This document shows positions 23,938 through 31,434 of a stretch of DNA of 64,000 bases, piece after piece. Below the pieces are notes generated by a model. The model was not told where the DNA came from. It saw only the letters and a list, made by a program, of their open reading frames with translations, and searched no databases. The stretch is from NCBI RefSeq assembly GCF_020400605.1, contig NZ_JAINRD010000002.1:310001-374000 (forward strand), in the 5' to 3' direction. Position numbers and translations under genes: made by a program. Every line of letters starts with the position of its first letter. The first letter of the stretch is position 1. This stretch comes from Streptomyces aculeolatus (lineage in GTDB: Bacteria > Actinomycetota > Actinomycetes > Streptomycetales > Streptomycetaceae).

Positions 23938-25545
23938 GTGGATCCAGCACCGGTACTCGTCGTGGGCGCCGGCCCGGTCGGCATGGCAACGGCCCTGGCG
24001 CTCGCCCGCCAGGGCGTCCCCTGCGTCCTCGCCGACCAGCACTCCGAGACCTCCGTCCACCCCAAGCTCGACTACGTCAACTCCCGCAGCATGGAGTTCT
24101 TCCGGCAGCTCGGCATCGCCGGCGACATCCGCGCCGCCGGCGTCGCGCCCCGGCACCCCGCCGACGTCATCTGGTCCACCGGCCTCGCCGGCCGGCCCCT
24201 CACCACCTGGGCGCTGCCCTCCGTCGACGAGGAGCGGCGGCGCATCGCCGCGGACGACGACGGCACCCGGCCGGTCGAACCCGGCCAGCGGATATCCCAG
24301 ATAGAGCTGGAGCCCGTGCTGCGCGACCACTGCGCGCGCAACCCGCTCATCGACCTGCGCCCCGGCCTGCGGTTCGACACCCTCACCCAGGACGACCAGG
24401 GCGTGACCAGCAGCCTGAGCGACGTCATGACCGGCGGGCGGACCCGGATCAGATCCCGGTACGTGATCGGCTGCGACGGCGCGTCGAGCCGCGTCCGCAC
24501 CGTGCTGGGCATCGGCGAGGACGGCTTCGGCGTCCCCGGGCTGCCCGGCGCGTTCATGGTGCACTTCAAGAGCCGCGACCTCGGCTCCCTGCACCGGCAC
24601 GGCCCGTTCTGGCACTACTTCGCCTTCCGCTACGTCGTCATCGCCCAGGACGAGGCGGACACCTGGACCGTGCACGTCAACGCCGCGCACCCGGACGAGT
24701 TCGCCACCCCGCCGGCCGATCCGGCGGCGTACCTCCGGGAGATCCTGGGCACCGGGCTGCGGATCGACAAGGTGCTGCTGACCTCCCGCTGGCGCCCCGG
24801 GTTCATGCTGGCCGACCGCTACCGCGCGGGCCGCGTCCTGCTCGCCGGCGACGCCGCGCACCGCATGTTCCCCACCGGCGCGTACGGGATGAACACCGGC
24901 ATCGGCGACGCGATGGACGCGGCCTGGAAGATCGCCGCCCTGGTCCGGCACACCGGCGGCCCCGCGCTGCTCGACAGCTACGAGACCGACCGCCGACCCG
25001 TCGGGCTGCGCAACATGCGCACCTCGCACCGGCACATCGGCGTGCACATGAAGGCCGGCGCGCTGCTGCGCGAAGGCGTCCCGCCGGACGCGGTGGCCCG
25101 CTTCCTGGACGACGAGCGCGGCGAGAACGAGTACCGCGGCGTCGAACTCGGCTACCGCTACGACGACTCGCCCGTGGTCTGCCGCGAGGACGGCCCGGCG
25201 CCCGGCTGGTCCCCGGCCGCGTACACGCCGACGACCTGGCCCGGCAGCCGCCCGCCCAGCGTGCTGCTGGCCGGCGGCTCACCCCTGTTCGACCTCTTCG
25301 GCGCCGGGTTCACCCTCGTCGACTTCGCCGGCGACGGCCGCGCCGGCGCGCTGCTGCGCACCGCCGCCGCGCAGGGCCTGCCCGTACGGCACGCGGTGGT
25401 GCGCGACGCGCGGGCGCGCGAGCTGTGGGAGCGCGATCTGGTGCTGCTCCGCCCCGACCACCACGTGGCGTGGCGCGGCAACAGGGCGCCCGCGGACCCG
25501 GCCGCGGTGGTACGGCGCGTGCGGGGCGCGGAGCCGGCCGGCTGA
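23938..25545 (+). CDS. FAD-dependent monooxygenase (phenol/3-HPP hydroxylase type)
   Basis: 535 residues from a GTG behind GGGGAGG. Motifs are VVGAGPVGMATALAL (about 7-21), the substrate-strand DYVNSRSMEFFRQLGI, DG motif GCDGASSRVRTVLG (about 178-191) and GD motif GDAAHRMFPTGAYGMNTGIGD (about 304-324). The C-terminal thioredoxin-like domain is that of MhpA/PheA-type hydroxylases. These hydroxylate phenols ortho to the OH group. It is the cluster's second ring hydroxylase and may act after ligation or prenylation. It converges on the haloperoxidase homologue across a strong terminator. Confidence 0.87.
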   Translation: MDPAPVLVVGAGPVGMATALALARQGVPCVLADQHSETSVHPKLDYVNSRSMEFFRQLGIAGDIRAAGVAPRHPADVIWSTGLAGRPLTTWALPSVDEERRRIAADDDGTRPVEPGQRISQIELEPVLRDHCARNPLIDLRPGLRFDTLTQDDQGVTSSLSDVMTGGRTRIRSRYVIGCDGASSRVRTVLGIGEDGFGVPGLPGAFMVHFKSRDLGSLHRHGPFWHYFAFRYVVIAQDEADTWTVHVNAAHPDEFATPPADPAAYLREILGTGLRIDKVLLTSRWRPGFMLADRYRAGRVLLAGDAAHRMFPTGAYGMNTGIGDAMDAAWKIAALVRHTGGPALLDSYETDRRPVGLRNMRTSHRHIGVHMKAGALLREGVPPDAVARFLDDERGENEYRGVELGYRYDDSPVVCREDGPAPGWSPAAYTPTTWPGSRPPSVLLAGGSPLFDLFGAGFTLVDFAGDGRAGALLRTAAAQGLPVRHAVVRDARARELWERDLVLLRPDHHVAWRGNRAPADPAAVVRRVRGAEPAG

Positions 25546-25555
25546 GGCAGCCGAC

Positions 25556-25603
25556 GGCGCCGGCCGCCGGCGGGGTGGAGAACACCCGCCGGCGGCCGGC
25601 GCC
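25556..25603. terminator. Strong bidirectional terminator
   Basis: A perfect 19-bp stem (25556-25574 with 25585-25603) and a 10-nt loop fill the 78-bp gap between the convergent monooxygenase and haloperoxidase-like genes. Confidence 0.8.
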
Positions 25604-25623
25604 GGGTTGCCGACCGCGGCCGG

Positions 25624-27111
25624 TCAGCCGCCGTTCACCTTCCGCTGCACGAACTTGTAGCTCATGTCCCCGATCTCCGGCGCGTACTGCTCCGCCGCCT
25701 CGACCGACGACCGGAAGTTCTCGCCCGCCCAGATCCGGCTCTCGCCGCAGTCGTCGGCGAACTCCGTCCAGCTGTTCCACTGCAGCGTGACGTCGGCGGC
25801 CGGCGTGACACCCGGCTCGACCAGCGACGACCCCTTCGGGAAGGCGGCGGTCACCTTGATCTGGTCGCTGCCCGTGAACTGCCGCACCTGCGCGGCGAAG
25901 GCGAGGCACAGCGCGGAGCTGGCGGACGGGTACTCGGGGTGGTCGGCGGAGACCGAGTCCAGGTAGCCCTGCCACTCGCGGCCGGTGATGTCGTCGACGG
26001 TGCCCTGGCCGGGACCGCCCCACGCGGTCACCTTCCGGTCCCCGTAGAGGTAGTTGACGGCGGTGGCCGGCCGCACCGAGTCGAACTTGCGCTTGTAGTG
26101 CCAGGTGGCGATGGTGACGTCGATGAACGCCACGTCCGACATGGTGATGTAGTGCACGGTCTGCTCGGTGTTCAGGTTGCCCGCGAGCACCACCGGGGTG
26201 CCCGCGTACTGGCCGAAGGTGAGCACCTTGTCGTTGAACAGCTCGGCGGTCATCTTCTGCTCGTCGGTCAGCTTCGCCGACGCCTCCAGCACCTCGTCCG
26301 CCTGCCGCTTGTAGGCGCGGCGGTTGTGGTGGTTGCTGTCCGCCGGCGGGGAGACCTTGAACTCGGTGGGGCTGTCGTACGTGAACGGCTTCACCTTGCC
26401 GTAGTACGGGGTGGCGAACTGCTGGTCCTTGTAGACGTCCCGCGTCGAGGACGTGTTCGGCTGCCAGCGCGACGGATTGCGCAGCTCGTACGCGGAGTTG
26501 ACCGGCCTGTATCCGGTGTAGTCCGCGTAGGGCCGCTTGTTGTACTTGCGGCCGCCCATGTCGCCGTCCCGGTTGCTGCCGTCGTCCTGGCGGGCCGCGA
26601 TCGCGTTCTTCGCCGCGAGGATGCCGATGCCGCTCGGTGTGGTGGGGTCCTCGGCGGTGGCGGCCGGGTCGAGGCCCGCCGCCTCCATCATCTCGATCCA
26701 GCGGTCCTTGTACTCCGGCAGCAGGGCGTTCAGCGAGGTGAACGCCGCGTAGGTGACGGCGATGTTCTGGTTGCGCGTCGTGTGCTCGGATTCGGGACGG
26801 CGCGGTATTTCGGAGAAGATGCCCTTCGCCGTGGGGTGGTAGGGCGCGATGGCGTCGAACCACGGCATTTCGATGAGCATGGCGTGATCCACGGTCAGCG
26901 ACACCGCGCGGCCCGAACTCTCCTCGCGCGACACCCGCTGGAACTTCGGATAGACGACTTCCATCAGTACGTTGTCATGGTCGATGTCGAAGCCGTCGTC
27001 CTGCGACGACGCCGGCACCGCACTCGTCAATGTCCCCGTCAGCGCCGCCGCGGTGGCGATGGCCACCGCGTATCCCAGACGCCGGTTCCGTAGCCGTGTC
27101 AATTTCGCCAC
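25624..27111 (-). CDS. Secreted vanadium-haloperoxidase/PAP2 superfamily protein with altered active site
   Basis: 495 residues from a GTG with AAGGAG upstream; residues 1-36 are a signal peptide (Ala-rich core, AVPASS). The C-terminal half is helical like vanadium chloroperoxidases. The vanadate-binding Lys340 and Arg347 (K-x6-R in KRKFDSVRP), Ser396 and Arg459 are kept. The acid-base His of PSGH is Ser398 (PSAS), and the vanadate-ligating His, six residues after the Arg, is Asn465 (AGENFR). Normal bromo/chloroperoxidase activity is therefore doubtful. It may be a metal-free catalyst, a phosphatase-like relic or a binding protein. It shares an upstream palindrome with the divergent StrR-like gene. 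Confidence 0.8.
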   Translation of the reverse strand: MAKLTRLRNRRLGYAVAIATAAALTGTLTSAVPASSQDDGFDIDHDNVLMEVVYPKFQRVSREESSGRAVSLTVDHAMLIEMPWFDAIAPYHPTAKGIFSEIPRRPESEHTTRNQNIAVTYAAFTSLNALLPEYKDRWIEMMEAAGLDPAATAEDPTTPSGIGILAAKNAIAARQDDGSNRDGDMGGRKYNKRPYADYTGYRPVNSAYELRNPSRWQPNTSSTRDVYKDQQFATPYYGKVKPFTYDSPTEFKVSPPADSNHHNRRAYKRQADEVLEASAKLTDEQKMTAELFNDKVLTFGQYAGTPVVLAGNLNTEQTVHYITMSDVAFIDVTIATWHYKRKFDSVRPATAVNYLYGDRKVTAWGGPGQGTVDDITGREWQGYLDSVSADHPEYPSASSALCLAFAAQVRQFTGSDQIKVTAAFPKGSSLVEPGVTPAADVTLQWNSWTEFADDCGESRIWAGENFRSSVEAAEQYAPEIGDMSYKFVQRKVNGG

Positions 27112-27233
27112 CGGACGATCTCCTTGTTCGTGCGTGGGGTGGATCCGCAAACGGGCGCGCCGTATTGCGCAAAGGAGTTGCACACTGATCAAGGAGGCTA
27201 GACGCGCACCCACCCCCGGTCCACTGCTCGATC

Positions 27234-27251
27234 GGGTAGTGCGCACTACCC
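27234..27251. promoter_or_regulatory. Perfect palindromic operator between the haloperoxidase-like and StrR-like genes
   Basis: GGGTAGTGCGCACTACCC is an 18-bp perfect palindrome about 125 bp from both start codons. Its GGGTAG and ACTACCC halves start 11 bp apart, exactly as do the outer half-site and first arm at 10236-10253, pointing to the same DNA-binding protein. Confidence 0.6.
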
Positions 27252-27380
27252 ATGCTGGAGCATTTGCGGCCGTTGCCCGCGCGGAATCCGAGGGGAAGAA
27301 TTCCGCCGGGAATACGTTCCTTGCTGGTTCCTACGGTCCGACGGGTGAGTGCGCGCATGCGGAACAGCGGGGAGGCGGCG

Positions 27381-28418
27381 GTGCCGCACGGCAACCCGTC
27401 CCGGCGGGAGCCGGGCCCGGACGCGGCGTTCGCGCTGCCGGTGGCGTCGCTGCTGCCCGGCGACTCGCCCCGGCTCGCCGGCGTCGACCCCGACCACGTA
27501 CGCCTGCTCGCCGCGCTGCCCCGGCTGCCCCCGGTGCTCGTCCACCGCGGCACCATGCGCGTCGTCGACGGCATGCACCGGCTGCACGCCGCACGGCTCA
27601 GGGGCGAGACGACGCTCCCCGCCACCTTTTTCGACGGCGACGAGAAGGAGGCCTTCCTGCGCGCCGTCGAACGCAACCTCGCCGACGGGCTGCCGCTCTC
27701 CCTCCACGACCGCGAGGCCGCGGCCGTCCGTATCCTCGCCGCGTACCGGCACTGGTCGGACCGCGCCGTCGCCACCGCGGCGGGCCTCTCCCCGACGACG
27801 GTGGGCGCCATCCGGCGCCGCTTCTTCGTCCCGGCCGGGGGCGCGGACGCGCCCGGCCGGGTGGGCCGGGACGGCCGGGTCCGCCCGCTGGACGCCACCG
27901 CGGGGCGGCTGCGGGCGAGCCGGTGGATCGCCCGCCACCCCGACGCGTCGCTGCGCGCCATCGCCAGGGCGGCCGGCATCTCGGTGGGCACGGCCCATGA
28001 CGTACGCGAACGCCTCCGCGCCGGCCGCGACCCCCTCCCGCACCGCCCCGCGGCCCCGGCCCCGCCCTCGGCCCCGGCCCCGAGCAGCGCTGCCCCGACC
28101 GGCGCCGCCGCACCCGGCCCGCCCCGTCCCCGTACGCCGTCGGGAAAGCCGCCCGCCCGCTGGCCCGCTGTGCGCGACGGCCTGGCCCGCGACCCCTCGG
28201 TGCGCTACGCGCCGGGCGGCCGGGCCTTCCTCGCCTGGGCCGACGGCCACGTGCTGGAGCCGGGCGACCTGGACGACCTGGCCGACCTGATCGACGCCGT
28301 GCCGCCGCACTGGCGTGCGGCCGTCGCCGAGGCGGCCCGGTCCTGCGCCGCCGCCTGGCTGGAGTTCGCCCGCGAACTGGAGCAGCGGGCGCGGCCCCGG
28401 CCCGGTCTCCCGGACTGA
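27381..28418 (+). CDS. StrR-like transcriptional activator with ParB-N domain
   Basis: 345 residues from a GTG with GGGGAGG 5-6 nt upstream; an ATG at 27357 and a GTG at 27345 are in frame but lack such a site. Residues about 15-110 form the ParB-like domain (PPVLVHRGTMRVVDGMHRLHA, TFFDGDEKEAFLRAVERNLADG), as in StrR and NovG. A helix-turn-helix follows (DRAVATAAGLSPTTVGAIRRR) and a second HTH-like segment (LRAIARAAGISVGTAHDVRERL). A Pro/Ala linker leads to a C-terminal helical region. StrR-type proteins activate antibiotic operons. I found no GTTCGA-type StrR half-sites in the window. Confidence 0.82.
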   Translation: MPHGNPSRREPGPDAAFALPVASLLPGDSPRLAGVDPDHVRLLAALPRLPPVLVHRGTMRVVDGMHRLHAARLRGETTLPATFFDGDEKEAFLRAVERNLADGLPLSLHDREAAAVRILAAYRHWSDRAVATAAGLSPTTVGAIRRRFFVPAGGADAPGRVGRDGRVRPLDATAGRLRASRWIARHPDASLRAIARAAGISVGTAHDVRERLRAGRDPLPHRPAAPAPPSAPAPSSAAPTGAAAPGPPRPRTPSGKPPARWPAVRDGLARDPSVRYAPGGRAFLAWADGHVLEPGDLDDLADLIDAVPPHWRAAVAEAARSCAAAWLEFARELEQRARPRPGLPD

Positions 28419-28465
28419 CGCCGCACCCGCTGCCCGCTGCCCGCGGGCCTGTCGAGTCGCCCCGG

Positions 28466-29995
28466 CTACGGCAGCGCGGGGCCGCGGGTGCCGGTGACCT
28501 TCCAGACCTTGCCGTTGGCCTTCGCCAGCAGGTACAGCTCACCCGCCGCGTCCTGCCCGAAGCGCAGGTCGACTCGGGTGTCGCCGGCCAGGTCCCGGGC
28601 CGTGACGCGCTCGCCGGTGGCCGCGTCGTAGAGCCTCAGCTGGTGGATCGTGGCCATCTCGGCGGCGTCGCGGTCCATCTCGCCCGTCCTGCTGGCGAAG
28701 ACGCGGCCGTCGACGAGGTCGCCGAAGACGTACGTGCCGCGCAGCTTCTTGCCCAGTTCGTCGCCGCGGTAGACGAAGCCGCCGGAGACGGCCCGGCCGA
28801 TGTCGGAGGTGCAGTTCCAGTCGGCCGGCGGGTCGTGGTCGTAGGCGGCGACGGGATAGGTGTAGCCGTACTTGTCGTCGTCGGGCGGCAGCGGCTTGTA
28901 CGCGTCGCACGGGTCGGCCGGGTCCTTGTCGAAGACGAACGGGCCCTCGCGCTCGCTCCAGCCGAGGTTGTCCCCGGCCCGCACCTCGTAGACCGACTCG
29001 ATGGCGTGCTCGCCGATGTGGCCGAGGTACAGCCGGTTCTCGCCGCCGGTGTCCCAGCTGAAGCGGTGCGGGTCGCGGAAGCCGTAGGCGTAGACCTCAC
29101 CGAGGGCGCCGGGGCGGCCGGCGAAGGGGTTGTCGGCGGGGACGCCGTACGCGCCGTTCGCGCTGTCGCCGCCGCGGGGGTCGATCCGCAGCAGCTTGCC
29201 GTGCGGCAGCGCGAGGTTCTGCGGCTCGCTGTTGCCGACGCCGGTGCCGCCGTCGCCCACCGCGACGTAGAGCTTGCCGTAGTCGGCGCCGCCCTCGCGG
29301 GCCGTGGGGTTGAAGGCGATCTGCTGGATGCCGTGGATGCGGCCGTTGAACCCGAGACGCAGCACCTCGCGGCGGGTGCCGGAGAAGGTGCCGGCGGCCG
29401 GGTCGTCGGCGGTCCACTCGGTGATGATGCCGTGGTAGCCGGTGTTCGGCTGCGGGGTGAGGTCCGGCTCCTCGTCGGTGGTGGACGCCAGCTCGGTGTG
29501 CACGGTGTAGAAGATGCCGTTGCGGGCGAAGTCCGGGTGGAAGGCCGCGTAGCCGAAGCCCTGGCCGAGGCCCTGGCCGGAGAAGAACTGCGGCGCGAAC
29601 GTGGCCCCGACGTCGAGGTACGTGCGGGGCTGCGCGCCGTCCTCGACGAGGTACAGCTTGCCGTTGAGGTCCGGCACCGCCTTGCGGCCGGAGCCGTCGG
29701 GGAGTTCGGCGAGCGCGTTGATCCGGGCGTGCCGCATCAGCCGCGGGTCGGTCGGCGGGGGCGTCGGCTCGGACTTCGGGAACTGCGCGTACTCCTCGAC
29801 GACGAGACCGAGCTTCGCCGGTACGGGCTTGGGGAGGATGGCGTCGCCGGGTGCGGCGGCGGCCGGGGGCGCCGCCGGTGCGGCGGCCGGCTCGGTGCGG
29901 GCCTGGGCGGGGGCGGTGAGCAGGGCGGTCGCGGCGACGGCCGCGGCGAGCGCGGGGGCGAGGAGGCGGGGCTTTCGGCGGGTGGGTATCGGCAT
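28466..29995 (-). CDS. Secreted PQQ-type sugar (glucose/sorbosone) dehydrogenase
   Basis: 509 residues: signal peptide 1-32 (cleavage near AQA-RTE), Pro/Ala linker to about 50, then a six-bladed beta-propeller of the soluble glucose dehydrogenase/GdhB family. Markers are NGRIHGIQQIAFNP, YGKLYVAVGDGG, GKLLRIDPRGG, VYAYGFRDPHRFSWD (Arg/His near the PQQ site), GDNLGWSEREGPF and GTYVFGDLVDGRVF. These oxidise sugars outside the membrane using PQQ; some relatives use other substrates. It is in the same direction as the LamG gene 76 bp upstream, with which it may be co-transcribed. It is convergent with the StrR-like gene and probably not part of the cluster. Confidence 0.82.
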   Translation of the reverse strand: MPIPTRRKPRLLAPALAAAVAATALLTAPAQARTEPAAAPAAPPAAAAPGDAILPKPVPAKLGLVVEEYAQFPKSEPTPPPTDPRLMRHARINALAELPDGSGRKAVPDLNGKLYLVEDGAQPRTYLDVGATFAPQFFSGQGLGQGFGYAAFHPDFARNGIFYTVHTELASTTDEEPDLTPQPNTGYHGIITEWTADDPAAGTFSGTRREVLRLGFNGRIHGIQQIAFNPTAREGGADYGKLYVAVGDGGTGVGNSEPQNLALPHGKLLRIDPRGGDSANGAYGVPADNPFAGRPGALGEVYAYGFRDPHRFSWDTGGENRLYLGHIGEHAIESVYEVRAGDNLGWSEREGPFVFDKDPADPCDAYKPLPPDDDKYGYTYPVAAYDHDPPADWNCTSDIGRAVSGGFVYRGDELGKKLRGTYVFGDLVDGRVFASRTGEMDRDAAEMATIHQLRLYDAATGERVTARDLAGDTRVDLRFGQDAAGELYLLAKANGKVWKVTGTRGPALP

Positions 29996-30071
29996 GCCGG
30001 CTCCGTTCTGGGGGTGCGGTTGCGCGTGCGCTGCGTGCGGGGTGCGGCGGGTGGCGTACGGGAGCGGGGAG

Positions 30072-31064
30072 TCAGGGCCGCGGCGAGACCATCAGCCGGT
30101 ACTGCGCCCGCACCTGCCCGTCGGTCAGCTCGCGGTCGAGGAACATCAGGCTGTCCATGCGGCAGTTGCAGGGATTGCGCTCCCGGGTGTTCTGCGGGAA
30201 GCTCCCGCCGATCTTGATGCCCGCGGGGTCCGTCGGCGACGCGCGGTGCTCGCCGGGCCCGCCGACCTGCCACGGGTCGCCGGGGACGGTGTAGAAGCCG
30301 TCGAGGCGTTCGCCGTTGCGGTACAGCGCCATGGTGCCGTCCGCGTAGTCGAAGGTCGCGGCCAGGAACACCCACTCGTCCGGCGGCAGCAGCCGGCGCC
30401 AGTCCTCGGCGGCGGCGAACGTCTGCGAGGCGCCCTCGTCGAGCCGGCGGCCCAGCGCCACGAGCCGCAGCTCGCCGTCCACCTCGATCAGCTCCAGCAG
30501 GGCCCGTACGCCGTGGCCGTCGGAGTTGCCGGCGAGCACGCCGGCCAGGCCGACGGCGCCGTAGCGGTCGTCGGGGGCCGCGGTGTTGGAGTCGGGGGCG
30601 GGGTTGTCGCCGGTGACCTTGAACCAGCCCATGACGGTGGCGGCCTCCGCCGCGTTGAACGCGCCCATGCTCGGCACGCCCTGCGGGTCGTAGACGCCGG
30701 CCTTCCAGTCGTCGTTCCCGGCGGTGGCGGGGGAGACCTGGGCGGTCTGCAGCGCGCTGCCCGCGCCCGGGAACGCGCGGTCGGGCACGCGCATCGCGGC
30801 GCCGCCGTTGACCAACTCGATGTCGGTGCCGGAGCGGCCGCGGTCGCGTTCGCGGGCGGGGTCGCCGGCGACCGGGTGGCCGAAGTCGTAGTACGCGACG
30901 AGGTCGGGCGTGAGCGCGGGCAGCACGACGGGCGCTCCGCGCCCCGCCTCGGCCTCGCCGGTGTCCTGCGCGGCCTGCACCGGCCCCGCCGCGAGGGCGG
31001 CCAGTGCCAGCGCGGCGGCGGCCGCGACGACCCGCGCGGCAGCGCTTCCGCTGTGCTTCGGCAT
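30072..31064 (-). CDS. Secreted LamG/concanavalin-like domain protein
   Basis: 330 residues from an ATG with GGGGAG upstream. Signal peptide 1-32 (ALAALAAGPVQA). The rest is one jelly-roll of the LamG type: LVAYYDFGH, MGWFKVTG, WVFLAATFDYADGTMALYRNGERLDGF and MDSLMFLDRELTDGQVRAQY. Such domains bind carbohydrate or calcium and are often attached to secreted hydrolases; here it stands alone. A LacI-type operator half-match lies 40 bp upstream, suggesting sugar-responsive control together with the downstream sugar dehydrogenase. Confidence 0.75.
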   Translation of the reverse strand: MPKHSGSAAARVVAAAAALALAALAAGPVQAAQDTGEAEAGRGAPVVLPALTPDLVAYYDFGHPVAGDPARERDRGRSGTDIELVNGGAAMRVPDRAFPGAGSALQTAQVSPATAGNDDWKAGVYDPQGVPSMGAFNAAEAATVMGWFKVTGDNPAPDSNTAAPDDRYGAVGLAGVLAGNSDGHGVRALLELIEVDGELRLVALGRRLDEGASQTFAAAEDWRRLLPPDEWVFLAATFDYADGTMALYRNGERLDGFYTVPGDPWQVGGPGEHRASPTDPAGIKIGGSFPQNTRERNPCNCRMDSLMFLDRELTDGQVRAQYRLMVSPRP

Positions 31065-31102
31065 TGCGTCATCTCCCCTGCGAGCAGGAACCGATCACGT
31101 CC

Positions 31103-31118
31103 AGTAAGCGCTTTCCAT
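31103..31118 (-). promoter_or_regulatory. LacI/CcpA-like operator before the LamG gene
   Basis: AGTAAGCGCTTTCCAT contains the AGCGCT core typical of LacI-family operators; on the minus strand it reads ATGGAAAGCGCTTACT, 39 bp before the start codon. Match to the CebR consensus is only partial. Confidence 0.45.
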
Positions 31119-31311
31119 GCGCCTCGCTGCGGACCGTATCCGCGCGACGTGATCGCGTCAAGCCTGCGGCTCACGAGGCCGGGACGGGTGCGGGGCGCGG
31201 CTCTGTCACCGGCGGCAGGAGAGGACGGCGTCGGCACCCCTCGCCGCGGCGCCGCCCGTGTTCGGCGAGCGGTGCCGACGCCGTCGACGGGCCGAGGCCG
31301 GATCAGGTCCG

Positions 31312-31327
31312 ATGGAAGCGCTCCCAT
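31312..31327. promoter_or_regulatory. CebR-like operator in the 370-bp intergenic region
   Basis: ATGGAAGCGCTCCCAT matches the streptomycete cello-oligosaccharide repressor consensus TGGGAGCGCTCCCA at 13 of 14 bases. It sits 107 bp before the PucR-type gene. The rest of the 31065-31434 gap holds only the other LacI-type site and no open frame that looks coding. Confidence 0.5.
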
Positions 31328-31434
31328 TCGACCCTGGGCCGACCCGTGATCCCGGAGCGCGTGCGGCTCGCCGGGTGGGTGCGCTTCTCAGGAAGAAGTT
31401 GCAGGATATCTGACTGATGCAGAGGGGAGCTGCC

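Larger units (their letters stand above)
5419..28418. other. Putative biosynthetic gene cluster for a prenylated 3-amino-4-hydroxybenzoate-type metabolite
   Basis: The span brings together an aspartokinase, GriI-like and GriH-like enzymes (the two-step 3,4-AHBA route known from grixazone biosynthesis), an ABBA aromatic prenyltransferase, a PaaK-like ligase, two aromatic flavin hydroxylases, two SDRs, a haloperoxidase homologue, an Na+/solute symporter and several pathway-type regulators (two LuxR/LAL, a two-component system, a StrR-like activator). Shared ACTAC/GTAGT operators link its promoters. No PKS, NRPS or isoprenoid genes are present, so the prenyl donor would come from general metabolism. 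The borders are inferred from gene content; the MMPL gene to the left could also belong. Confidence 0.7.

Noticed and set aside
25624..27111. Calling the secreted protein a functional vanadium chloroperoxidase
   Set aside because: The vanadate-ligating His and the acid-base His are both substituted, so only the superfamily can be claimed.
27112..27380. StrR-type binding sites near the StrR-like gene
   Set aside because: No GTTCGA...TCGAAC inverted half-sites are present; only the GGGTAGT/ACTACCC palindrome is found.
31065..31434. A gene in the 370-bp gap
   Set aside because: The open frames there lack a ribosome-binding site and coding-type third-position bias; the gap is better explained by two operators and promoters.
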